A program made the translations under genes and the position numbers. Positions 38,287-48,279 of a DNA stretch of 64,000 bases are shown piece after piece (position 1 is the stretch's first letter; the number at the start of each line of letters is the position of its first letter). A model generated the notes under the pieces. It had not been told where the DNA came from, did not search any database, and worked only from the letters and a program-made list of their open reading frames with translations. The DNA is from Colletotrichum lupini. Taxonomy: Eukaryota > Ascomycota > Sordariomycetes > Glomerellales > Glomerellaceae. Where the stretch lies: contig NC_064679.1 in assembly GCF_023278565.1 (NCBI RefSeq), positions 1,054,001 to 1,118,000 on the forward strand, read 5' to 3'.

Positions 38287-38469
38287 TATTATAAAATTAT
38301 TATAAAAGTATTAATATATATAAAGAGAACGCTTATTTATTAAAAATAAGAAATAGGTATTAAAGCTTGTTTTAATATAGAGAGTACGAGCAAAGTAGGC
38401 CTTAGTAATTATATAACCGAGGTTACGTAACGTGCGGTAAGTCTATAGATAGTTGAAGCTATTACGATA
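38287..38469 (-). repeat. 5' LTR of element B
   Basis: 183 bp. The outer (right) end keeps GTTACGTAACGTGCGGTAAG where the left copy reads ATATAATATATAATAAG. Just inside, on the minus strand, is ATTATAAGTCTAGCTC, matching the primer-site-like text of elements A and C. Confidence 0.88.
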
Positions 38470-38474
38470 TTAAT
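38470..38474. repeat. target-site duplication of element B, right copy
   Basis: TTAAT immediately after the right LTR; identical to 32279-32283. Confidence 0.85.
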
Positions 38475-38731
38475 CGAACTGCGAATCTTCTGATGACCTG
38501 GCATGAAAGGAGAAATAGACATATAACAACCTTGCCCCCGACGTTGGCAAGGCACTTTGACAAGTTGATGGGGGCGTCCTCGAAGTAGGGATCGACAAAG
38601 GTGTTCTTGCACTTCGCGGTGAATGTGGTGCCCGAGTAGGACATATCGCTGCATGTTGACGCGAAACCACCCGCGGCGACGAGTTGAACAGCAGAGGCTG
38701 TGAGGAGGGCGAGGACAGTGGACGCATGCAT
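38475..38731 (-). pseudogene. CVNH-domain secreted protein, 5' exon, separated by element B
   Basis: ATG at 38731, then a signal peptide (MHASTVLALLTASAVQLVAA) and the start of a cyanovirin-N homology domain: CSDMSYSGTTFTAKCKN and INLSKCLANVGGK. The exon probably ends at 38531, just before GTTGTTATATG; bases 38530-38475 would be intron. CVNH proteins are small sugar-binding proteins; this one would be secreted and Cys-rich, about 116 aa with the two distal exons. Element B lies in intron 1, in the sense orientation. The phases of exon 1 (0) and exon 2 (2) do not match at any obvious donor, so either the donor is unusual or a one-base change has also occurred. The gene may still be transcribed if 6.2 kb of LTR element can be spliced out, which is unlikely for a fungal intron. 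Confidence 0.82.
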
Positions 38732-39552
38732 GATGAATGTGTGTTGAGGTAATGTAAGTGAGTGACGTTCAAAGAGTGAAAGACAATGAAGAAGAATCAG
38801 AATGTAAATGTCTTCTCCAGGGTCTTAATCGTGAGATTGGTGCATCAGATCTTACTTATATGACACGAAAACTGGCGGTGATTAGACCAACTGGACCACT
38901 GCGGAATACGAGTATTCGATGTCGAAGCTTTGTGACACTAATGTCAAGGACCAAGCAATCGAGTCATGGTAGTCAATTGACGATAACTCTATTTCCTCAA
39001 TCTTAACTTGAAACCATGGTCATTCATTTGTTCGCAAAATAGTCGCAAATTTGTGTTATGAGTAATGGTCATATAAACGCAATGCAAACATCGTTCTTTG
39101 GGACCCAGGGCCAGTCGCATCTGTGGATATCATCTCGCAATCCAGAGAGTAGTGATCCCTCGAAGCGTCTTTGCATCAAGAAGTTCACGTTTTCCTTCAT
39201 GTTATACTAAAGTTTTTACCAGAATGGCGTAGCAGATTATTCTTGTAGTATATTGAGCGTTGAATGCTGCCCTCGATTAACGGGCGTGGTTCTCGCGACA
39301 GTTTTTGTAGACGATAGATACTAAGTTAGACCTGGCGGTGTATGTGTGCATCCGCGTACAGAGCGGGCGTATATGAATGCGCCGGAGGGAACTACTCAGC
39401 TCGCCAAAAAGTTGCCATGATGAGATTGAACCGGATGGTTTTTCTGGAGCTTATTCAGACGACAAATCGTTAGGCCACGTAGTATTTGGCACTGATCGAC
39501 AAATTTTGAGGCGACTGACTCTGTTAATCTAATTATCTTTTAGTGCTACAAT

Positions 39553-39570
39553 GTACGGAGTACTCCGTAC
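39553..39570. repeat. 18-bp perfect palindrome
   Basis: GTACGGAGTACTCCGTAC reads the same on both strands. Related partial copies occur elsewhere in the window (see findings). Confidence 0.9.
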
Positions 39571-40077
39571 AAAGTTACTGTCTGGAAGCGAATGCGAGCA
39601 GTACGGCTGGCATATTCAGCACAGACAAAGCTGCCATTCTGTTACGTGCTTTCTTACATGCTCTCACCGAGTATATATATATTTCCTCGCTGCCCTTCGC
39701 TCTTCGACTTTCTAGGAAGTCATTTCCTGCTGTGCTCGTAAGTTTCCGGCGAATTGCCGGACGTGTAATACCTTCACCTTCTCAGCGACCAAAACGAAAT
39801 CAGCGAACGAGTTAAATTGAGACCGGACACATCGTACAGACAGTTGATGTCAATTCTTTCCATCGATGATGATGTTGAGCCCATTCGAATCATCAAGCAA
39901 ACATCGAGACTTCTGCAAACTTACGGCTCTAGAAGACTAAATACTGACCGATCTTGACCTTGGTGACGCCTCCACACCGGCAATGTCGGGTCCCGGGAGG
40001 GCAGAAGAGGGTCCTCGCGCCGCCACAGGACCGAAAGCCGGGGCGGGCCGGCAAAGGCGGCACATCGGCGCCGCAAG

Positions 40078-40454
40078 CACGTGGTGCGCAACACGGCACT
40101 GGATTGGACGCAGAGAAAAAGGTCGCGCAACGGCAATACGCAGAGATTTAACCATGATACATCCTAGTGCTTGTGAATTGAGAAATGATGTTTGTATGTA
40201 CGGAGCAACCCGACCACGTGCTCTGATGCAGATGCTTGAGCCGCGCAATTTGGTAAAGTTTTTCTCGAATGACGGCAGTTCGGCGGCCGATCTGCTGTCC
40301 AAGACTCAATAGATCTAGCCTGGAGTCTTTGTAATAACGGACTTACTGTCCACCTCTTCGGCTATCCTTCAACGATTTATGGATTCCATATCGCATGTTT
40401 TGCGAAATAATCGGCCTAGTCTCGGTTGCTAATACTTTGAAGAAGCAGCACGTG
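40078..40454. promoter_or_regulatory. cluster of three CACGTG E-boxes
   Basis: CACGTG occurs at 40078-40083, 40215-40220 and 40449-40454, about 1.3-1.7 kb before the Git1-like start. CACGTG is the core site of the bHLH phosphate regulators Pho4 (yeast) and NUC-1 (Neurospora), and yeast GIT1 is phosphate-regulated. Function here is inference; other bHLH factors bind the same core. Confidence 0.4.
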
Positions 40455-41785
40455 TTGAAAGTTGTCAACGTATTCGCTCGTAGGTTTTCATGTGTCACAG
40501 GTCAGCATACAGTGCTCGAGGCAAACCACAACTACGCTAACAATTTCCCCCAACGTACCCTAGCTCAGCAACAACAAGGTCGCATGGGAAAAGCCTTGGC
40601 AGCAGGTGGGAGAGCGCCAAGTGAAGTGAGCCTCCTAGGGCTGCCGAGAAGCGCTATACCGCTTGGAAAAAGCTTAGCGATGCATCCTTTTCTCATCGAA
40701 TCACAATTGGCTGTTGTAGGAAATAAGACACGCGACCACTGATTCTCTCTGGCTTACGGTGCTTCTTCTCATCGCAGCGTCATCTGTGCCACCTGTTCAT
40801 CAACCTGTGGAAAGCGGGAGACGAGTCGAGAAACACATGAACTACTGCAGCTCTGCACGAACCAACAGGTCGCCTAGCGAATGGGTAACATCGGGTTCCC
40901 ACACTCCCTCCACGTCCCCCTCCACTCCTCTCTCCCCGTGCTTTGGTTCTTCAGGATTCCTCCCCGTGTTCCCCAGGTGAGCGGCGTATGGTGTGTTGCC
41001 CGCGCCCAGACCGAAAAGTCCCAATGGGTGTATGTACTCCGTAGGAAATCGCCAAACTCCTCCCCCTCTTGCCGCATAACCGTGCCTTATCAGCACACAA
41101 CCCGGTATCTGCCCGCAAATGTTATCTGGTGTGGATTCGTTCTCCCTCGAAAGAAAACCAACAGACCACTCGTCTGTCTCTAAAGAATCGTTCTGGGAGC
41201 CGTGGGTGACTCGTGAGAGAGGGGAGAGGGACCCATAGAATCCTTTCGATTATGTTGCATCGGGGCTGGCTGCCCATTATTGGGTGAACCCGGGTCCCGT
41301 CCGCCGGGGAACAAGGTAGGGTGGGACGGGACACCCGAGGCATTCCCAAGGTTTGTCTCTCTCTTTTTTGTCTGTCACAAATACTTACTCACCATTGAAC
41401 GAAAGCAACCAACAGCAGAGCTGCTTCCGAGGGCGTGTGGTAAGTGGGGGAAAGAAGAGACACCGCAAAGCAACATGAGAGAAGAGAGGCCCCTCTGGTT
41501 GGCAGATTGTGCTGTGGCTGGCCTGACGGGCTTGTGATCGTCCGAATAAATACCATGTTGATTTCCCCTTGCGCTTCTTGACTCGTTGCGCCTATTCTTT
41601 TTAACCTTTGCGCGCCGCTTCGCACAACCTCTCGCCTCTCCCCCCCTCGCGCACGCGCACAATCTTGTCTGTGCCGTCATCTTCTCGATTGTTCGCTTCC
41701 TTCTGTCGCAGTGTCGTAGGGCCTTTCTCCCTTCGACACACTGAGCGCGGCTTTGAGCACTTACACGAGAAAAAGAGCCGCAACA

Positions 41786-43766
41786 ATGCTTAACTTCCGA
41801 AGAAAGAAGTCGGCAGAGTCCGAGGCAACGGCGCAAGAGGCCGTCGCCGTCGACGATGCGCCCCGTCAACCGTTCCGGAAGGCCATTGTGCCCGTCATTG
41901 CCTGCGGTGCCGGTCTCTTCTCCGACGGCTACATCAACAACGTGAGCGCAACCGCTTTTGGCACAACATCTCTCAGGAACTGTCATTGACGTGGGGCATA
42001 GGTCATCGGATCCGTCACCACGATCCTCGCACTGCAGTACGGCGACCTCTATAAGAACTCCAACGCCAAGAAGTACGTTGGCGACATCGCATTTGCTGGC
42101 ACCGTCGTTGGACAGCTCGCGTTCGGCTGGCTCGCTGACCACTGGTCGCGAACCAACTCGCTGCTCGTGTCGACCGTTATCCTGCTCGTCTTCACTGCGC
42201 TCGCCGCCGGATCCTATTACAAGGGTGACGATATTGGCATGTTCAACATCCTGGCCGCATGGCGATTCTTTGTAAGTCTGAACCAGACTGGCCCTCCTTG
42301 CTTCGTTGTCAAATCTGGCTCGAAGTGCTCGGGATAAGCGCATGGGCTCAGAAACAGTGCAATTGTTAACGTCATCGCGATGACATTTAGGTCGGTATCG
42401 GCATTGGAGGAGAGTACCCCGCGGGTAGCGTCGGCGCAGCAGAGTCCACCGGCGAGCTAAAGTCGGGCTCGAGAAACTTATGGTTCATCATGTTCACAAA
42501 CACCATGATTGATTGGGTTTGTACCTCGCCATCTTCTTACTGTCAATTGCATGTTTGCTAACATTGTGAACTAGGGCTTCGTTATTGGCGGTTCGTTCTT
42601 CAGACTCTTGATCTTGATGTTGGCGACACTGATACTAGAGCATAGCATTCGTGCCATACGTCGTCGCAGCCGCTTGCCACAATGGTCACTACAGCACCAT
42701 CTGGCGCACCAGCTTGGGCATCGGCGTCGTATTCCCCATGTTCCTCTTCGCCCTCCGTCTCTTCGTCAAGGAGCCTGAAGCATCGACCAAGAACTCAATG
42801 CGCTACGCGAAGACGCCCTACCTTCTCTCACTCAAGTTTTACGGATGGCGCCTCTTCGTCGTCAGCTTGATCTGGTTCATCTATGATGTAAGTTATGTTG
42901 AAGCTGTGGACACTATGATGAAGTCATGTTGAAGCTGTGGGCACTACCTATGATGAACCACACACTAATTTCCGACGTCAGTTCTCCGCTTACTCCTTCG
43001 GTATCTACTCCTCAACAATCCTGAGCAACCTGTATGGAGATACGGCTCCGCTCACCACCGTCTTCGGCTGGAACACGGTCATCAACCTGTTCTACATCCC
43101 CGGCACCATGCTTGGCGCCCCGGCCTCGGACTGGCTTGGTCCTCGCTACGCCCTCGCCCTCGGTGTCTTCCTGCAGGCCGTCGTCGGCTTCATCATGGCC
43201 GGCGACTACTTCAACTTATCGCAGCCCGGCATGGTCGGCGGCTTTGTCGTCGTCTACGGCATCTTTCTGGCGCTCGGCGAGTTCGGTCCCGGTAACAACA
43301 TCGGTCTGCTTGCCGCAAAGACTTGCGCGACGGGCATTCGCGGCAAGTACTATGGTGTCGCTGCTGCCATTGGCAAGATTGGCGCTTTCGTCGGTACATG
43401 GGGTAAGTTACACATGCCTGGTGTAACAAAGGTTATAGAGATTATTTGGCTAACAAGGTCAATCTAGTTTTCCCGTACATCCAAGCAGCCGCCGGTGACA
43501 ACGCCGTCGCCTCTGCCCAATATCCCTTCTGGGTATCCTCCTCGCTTTGCGTCTTGTCCGCCGCCCTCGCGATTTTCTGCCTGCCGCACATCGGCCAAGA
43601 CACCATTGCACTCGAGGACGCGCGCTACCGCGCTTACTTGGAAGCAAACGGCTACGACACCCGCCAGCTCGGCATGAAGAGGGGCGGGAGTTTCGAGAAC
43701 ACCGATGCTGAGATTCCCGCTGAGGGCCTGACTGAGACTACCAAGGGCGAGAAGGTGGCGGCTTAG
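41786..43766 (+). CDS. MFS transporter, Git1-like glycerophosphodiester/phosphate permease
   Basis: Plasma-membrane proton symporter of the phosphate/Git1 branch of the MFS, known for uptake of glycerophosphoinositol, glycerophosphocholine or phosphate. Seven exons were read: 41786-41941, 42002-42271, 42391-42516, 42575-42590, 42646-42887, 42982-43402 and 43468-43766. They sum to 509 codons plus stop; the fourth exon is only 16 nt. The start is the ATG in CAACAATGC; an in-frame TTG upstream is not used. Visible marks: GLFSDGYINNVIG in TM1, the MFS loop FGWLADHWSR, VGIGIGGEYPAGSVGAAES, WFIYDFSAYSFGIYSS, and GEFGPGNNIGLLAAK near the C-terminal half. The tail is hydrophilic. Frame and splice signals are all intact. 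An antisense 322-codon frame (41375-42343) is a shadow. The exact substrate is uncertain. Confidence 0.9.
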
Positions 43767-43972
43767 AGGTACCCCAATCCGAACTCAAATGCTGTTTACT
43801 TGGAGATGTTCGTATGGATTTTGCTATTGTATGATAGCTGGCAAGTAAAGATATCATGGTGATGAGTGCATGTGGATATATGTCCGATGGGGCAAGACCT
43901 GAAGAGCCGCGATGATACCACTTGCGAATTAAACCTGTCCATATATGTAATATCTATTGAATAATGTCAATC

Positions 43973-45830
43973 CTATCGCCTGAACCGTTCTGCCGCCCAT
44001 GAAACCGCCTTCTCCAATGTACTGGGATACTTGCTTCCGTCATCCTCGAGCCTGTTGGTAACGAGATCCATCGAGTGAAGCTCTACCCGCCGTGTCTTGG
44101 CATAGACTTTGTAGCTGAAAATGTTGGCCAAATAGATGGCAACGCCGATGTAGGAGGTCATGAAAGTGGATACTGTGAACTTAGGGATAAAGGCATTGTA
44201 ACCTGTGATTAGTGTCAGAAAGATCGCGCAATTAATCTTCGTGTAATCAAATAAGAAGGCGTGGACTTACCATTAAACAGGACAACCAGTACGGTCACAA
44301 ATAGAGCAAAGTATGAGCCGTACGGCTGCAACGGCCCACGATACGGCATCAGACTCCTCGGGATACCCTGCGCTTGCATACCTCTGGTGAAGCAGATGTA
44401 ACTGGTCAAGACGCTCACCCAGTTGAGGGTGCCAAATACCGTGACCAAGCTGACCAGATACCCGAACACCTGGGACGAACTCTTGGCGGCATTCATGTAA
44501 GCCAGCGCCGCAAAGACGCTCGTAGCCGCGACCCCGTAAAGCGGAACGCCCTTCCCAGACGTCCTCATAAATAGCCCTGGCGCCTGGCCATCCCGCGCTA
44601 GACCAAAGAGCGTACGAGACCCAATGTAAATATCCGAGTTGGCAGCGCTCAGGACGAAGACAAGCAGACACCCGTTGACGACGTGCGGAAACACTGGGAT
44701 GTTGGCAATCTGCACCGCAACAACAAACGGACTTGCGGCGGCCCCGGTACTCTTCCTCGTCCCGCCGATAAGCATGTCGTTGGTATACGGCACCGACATC
44801 CCCAGCACCAGCGCACCCAAGACGTAAAAGAACACGATGCGCCACAACGTCTGGCGCACGGCCTTGCGGATCGTCCGGCGCGGGTTGGGCGCTTCGCCAA
44901 AGGCCACACCGACGACTTCGGTGCCGGTGTAAGCGAAGCAGGCCTGGACTGTTGCAGCCCAGAAGCCGAGGAACCGGCCTGTTGGCCCCTCGACGAGGTA
45001 GGAGCCGAAGGCGCCTGGGTTGTGCCAGTATTTGAAGCCGATTGTTTCGTGAGAGGGTTGTCCGCCCATGGAGATTATGAAACAGGTTAGGATGAGGGTT
45101 ACGATTACGAGGAGTTTTACGGCGGACATCCAGAATTCTGCTTCGCCGAAGAAAGAGACGTGTAGGATCTGATGGTTTGTTAGTCTAAAGAGTAATAGTA
45201 GTTGTCCGGATACTCGACTTACATTGACAGCAATAATGGCTATGGTGAAGGTTGTCACAAAAATGGCGACATTGAGGTCAGGTCTCCAATATTGTATGAT
45301 GATGCCTGCTGCAGTGAGGTTGTTGGGGAGGACGATAGCGTATTTCAAGAAATAGTTCCATCCCGTGGCATAACTGTTTCCACGTGTAAGTTAGCTTGTT
45401 CCGAACAGAAGTTCGTGTCGACAGTGTGGTTCTAGTCTTACCCCAAAGCCGGATCAACAAAACGTGTAGCGTATCCAGCAAACCCCTTGTCCGAAGGAAG
45501 CATTGTTGCCATCTCTCCCACGGCCGTCATGATGAAGAAGACGACCGCTCCGATGAGGGTATACGCGATCAGCAGACTCGCGGGACCGCCCCTGACGAGA
45601 CCCGTACCAGAGCCGATAATGAGTCCCGTCCCAATAGCGCCGGCGACAGCGATCATAGAGACGTGACGTTCTTTGAACTCCCGCTTGAGTTGTTGCTGTT
45701 CGCCTGTCGTCTCTGTGGAAGTTCCTTCGACGTTGGAGGTCGATGGCTCCATATCAGAGGGCTCGACCACTGTGCCGACGACGTCGTTGGCGGTTTTGCC
45801 ATACTTGCTGTCGATATCATCGCTGCTCAT
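43973..45830 (-). CDS. amino-acid permease (APC/YAT family)
   Basis: Twelve-TM amino-acid:proton symporter of the plasma membrane. Exons are 45830-45442, 45373-45223, 45168-44271 and 44202-43973 (555 aa, normal length). An acidic Ser/Thr-rich cytosolic N-terminus precedes KREFKERHVSMIAVAGAIGTGLIIGSG, the TM1 signature of yeast-type amino-acid transporters. Also present: GEMATMLPSDKGFAGYATRFVDPALGYATGWNYF, FAYTGTEVVGVAFGEAPNPRR, SAANSDIYIGSRTLFGLARDGQAP and FTRGMQAQGIPRSLMPYRG. The C-terminus is soluble. It is convergent with the Git1-like gene (about 200 bp apart) and divergent from the aminotransferase, sharing about 0.9 kb of promoter. The substrate cannot be stated from sequence. Confidence 0.93.
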
Positions 45831-46750
45831 TGTGAAGGCAGTTTTGCCAAAATGATTCAGAGTATGGCGCGGTGTGAATTCTCAGTCATAAGCACTGGAA
45901 GCAATTGAGACAAATGATAAGAACCCCGTGAGTGATTATGATACCCAACAGTCGGCTCTCGACGCCGGGCACCAGCTTCTTATAGCCTGCGTACCAGCAA
46001 GATAAGGGTCAAAGAAACTAGGCGTAATTCCCTTCCGGACTTATCTCGCAAAACATCTTCTCGGCTTAGCGATCGTTAAAGTCATGAAGTTTTTGGAAGT
46101 CATTCTCCGTGATCCAGAGTTATCTTGGAACCTGGGGAACCGATAAGGACTAATACATTGTCCAGATAATCCACAGACTAAGGACGTTGGCGTGGAGCGA
46201 AATTGCACCAACATGCGGGGAAAGGGGCCTCTTATCAACGTGCGACCCGCAAATGGAGGTCGAAGTCCGCGCTGCCGGATTGACGATCGTGGATCCTTGG
46301 GGTGACCCTGCAACGACATCAGATGATTCGATATTGACCCAACGCATAGCTCACACAGATGACATACTCAGCACTGGCCATAGTCTATCACTCCATGAAA
46401 GACAAGTTTTGGAGGCTGAACGTACGGCTCGGCGGGTGATACTATCAGGATTGCCCCGCACACTTGGCGCTCCGAGATCCTAATCATCCGCCAGGTACTA
46501 AAGACGGACTTCAACCTCCATAAGCTAGTATCGCCACTGATACGTCCATAAACTCATACGCGTCAAGTTCTATGGGGTCATATCGGGCCATCGACGGAAT
46601 GCCGAGAAATCACTCTCGATCTTGGCGCCGATATAGGAACATGAAGAGACGATAAAAGCTGGCAGGGTCAAGACAGAAAGTCGAGTCTATTGCTGTACCT
46701 CAATCTCATCATACTTATCTCTTCTCCTATACAACCCATTCAGACTCATC
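45831..46750. promoter_or_regulatory. shared divergent promoter region
   Basis: 920 bp between the permease (-) and the aminotransferase (+) start codons. No gene is supported. The arrangement would allow joint regulation; I see no definite operator. Confidence 0.4.
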
Positions 46751-48019
46751 ATGTCGCCTAGTGCTGTTCAAGAACATGTGGATGATGCCCCAACCTCGAT
46801 CAAATCATCCCCTCAACCTCCTCCGGGAGCCGACTTCTCCACCTTCCGGTCTCTAGTCCCTCTTCTGGCAGAAAAGAGCCTTACCTACCTCAATGCCTCC
46901 TACCAACCCCCCTCAAATCTGATAATCCACGGCGCCATCGCCAAATTCACTTCCGATGCCCTCTACAACCCTCATCCAAAGCCTCAATGGCAGAACGCCG
47001 TCGAAGAGACTCGTGCTTTAGTCGGCCGGTACATCAACGCCGACCCAAGTTCCCTAGCCTTCACCCGTGACACAACAGAGGCACTGGGATGCTTCATTCG
47101 GAGCCTCAAATTCGAGCCTGGTGACAACGTCGTCGTCCTGGACACAGAGCACCCGAACCACGTCTACGGGTGGATGGCTCTCCGCAGAGCCGGCCTCGAG
47201 GTTCGACAGGTGCCCACCATCTCGACAGCGGAAGAAACCGGGCACGTCACGGCCGCCAACGCCGCAACATTTGCGCCGTATGTCGACGAGCGTACCAGGG
47301 CCATCGGTCTCAGCTCCATCATGTTCCACAGCGGCCAGTGGAACGACGTGGCCAACATCTGCGCAACATACAGACCACGCGGCATTCACGTTCTCGCAGA
47401 CCTCACGCAGCAGGTCGGCTTCGCAGAAGTGGATGTACGAGCTCTGGGGGTTTCTGCGGCGGCCTTCAGTCTGCACAAAGGGTTGAACTGCCCGACGGGC
47501 TTCGCGGTTCTCTACGTCAACCCGGAGTTCATCGCCGACACCAACCCCACTCCGCCTATCGTCGGTTATGGGGCCGTCAGCAACGTGCGCGCTGACCTGT
47601 TGGTCCCTTCCGAGGAGGTGATATATCATACTTCCACTCGCCGATACGAGCATCTGAATTTGAGCTTGATCAGTGCCGCGACTGCAAAGGCGTTTTTGAC
47701 GTTTTATTTGGATTCCATGGGTCCCGGGCGTGTGCAGGAGCACCTTTACCGCCTGGGTGATGTGTTGAGAGAGGAGTGCCGAAGTCTCGGGGTGAAGATA
47801 GTCGGGCCCTCGGCCCGCAAGGATCATGCGCCTCATTTGTACATTCTGGATTTGCATGACGCGAGGTGGATGGATCTCTTGAAGGAGAGTGGTGTGCTTG
47901 TTACGCCCTATCGTCTGGGCATCAGAGTTTCTTTTGGTTTCTACAACAACACCTCAGATGTGAAGAAGCTTGCTGGTGTCCTAAAGGCAGGATTAGAGGC
48001 GGGCCTTCCCTTGCCCTGA
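46751..48019 (+). CDS. class V PLP-dependent aminotransferase-like enzyme
   Basis: Fold-type I PLP enzyme of the class V group (cysteine desulfurase, isopenicillin-N-epimerase-like and related lyases). Single exon, 422 aa, the usual length, starting at ATG 46751 after CTCATC. Visible marks: a cofactor-phosphate region FTRDTTEALG; EHPNHVYGW; SSIMFHSGQWNDV; Asp217 in VLADLTQQVG, which should pair with the pyridine nitrogen; and Lys243 in FSLHKGL as the Schiff-base lysine. The C-terminal domain ends GIRVSFGFYNN, where the Arg is expected to hold the substrate carboxylate. No signal peptide. Its neighbours, an amino-acid permease and a Zn2Cys6 regulator, fit amino-acid uptake and breakdown; the reaction is not determinable. 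The 267-codon antisense frame is a shadow. Confidence 0.9.
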   Translation: MSPSAVQEHVDDAPTSIKSSPQPPPGADFSTFRSLVPLLAEKSLTYLNASYQPPSNLIIHGAIAKFTSDALYNPHPKPQWQNAVEETRALVGRYINADPSSLAFTRDTTEALGCFIRSLKFEPGDNVVVLDTEHPNHVYGWMALRRAGLEVRQVPTISTAEETGHVTAANAATFAPYVDERTRAIGLSSIMFHSGQWNDVANICATYRPRGIHVLADLTQQVGFAEVDVRALGVSAAAFSLHKGLNCPTGFAVLYVNPEFIADTNPTPPIVGYGAVSNVRADLLVPSEEVIYHTSTRRYEHLNLSLISAATAKAFLTFYLDSMGPGRVQEHLYRLGDVLREECRSLGVKIVGPSARKDHAPHLYILDLHDARWMDLLKESGVLVTPYRLGIRVSFGFYNNTSDVKKLAGVLKAGLEAGLPLP

Positions 48020-48279
48020 GGGCTCTCAGAGATAGAGGATGTAGTTCATGACTTGCACTAGAATGACGACACTACATACCGTTGAAATATCCATTGTGTC
48101 TAGAAGCGCCAACCCCCCTTGCTAACAGTCTTGGAGCTTGACATATAATTAGTGCAGTATCTTGCCCCTCTATTGAAATGCTCAAATTGGGGAGGGCTAT
48201 CTCTTAAAGTATGGCATGGTGCTGGACTGCTTTACTCTCTACGCAAGTTAAATGGATGGTGGAAAGTTGCAACAGCATC

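Larger units (their letters stand above)
32284..38469 (-). mobile_element. Ty1/copia LTR retrotransposon B, heavily RIP-mutated
   Basis: 6186-bp, very AT-rich element with terminal repeats of 182 and 183 bp and a 5-bp target duplication. The primer-site-like string is beside the right LTR, so it reads on the minus strand, in the same sense as the CVNH gene. The degraded RT box is YINNILVF at 35265-35242 (Asp codons lost by G-to-A). It is followed on the minus strand by KNYVYEA and, further on, by NKKIYLVYN and FKKVVKKFD, the copia-type RT continuation. LTRs differ from those of A and C, so it is a different family. No intact frame is left. Confidence 0.9.
38732..41785. other. 3-kb gene-poor region upstream of the Git1-like gene
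   Basis: No supported gene. It contains a perfect 18-bp palindrome (39553-39570), three CACGTG boxes (40078, 40215, 40449) and, close to the downstream start, C/T-rich tracts typical of fungal promoters. Open frames such as 40395-40742 have no recognisable domain. Confidence 0.55.

Noticed and set aside
32284..38469. Element B as Ty3/gypsy, because of a YxDDILVF-like RT box
   Set aside because: The text after the box (NKKIYLV, KKVVKKFD) follows the copia RT pattern, and the leader matches the copia elements A and C.
40395..40742. 115-codon frame starting MFCEIIGLVSVANTL
   Set aside because: Its first residues faintly recall N-terminal domains of fungal STAND proteins, but nothing downstream supports it.
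41375..42343. 322-codon minus-strand open frame
   Set aside because: Antisense to the Git1-like promoter and exons 1-2; reads through introns and has no recognisable fold.
47054..47857. 267-codon minus-strand open frame
   Set aside because: Antisense shadow of the class V aminotransferase.
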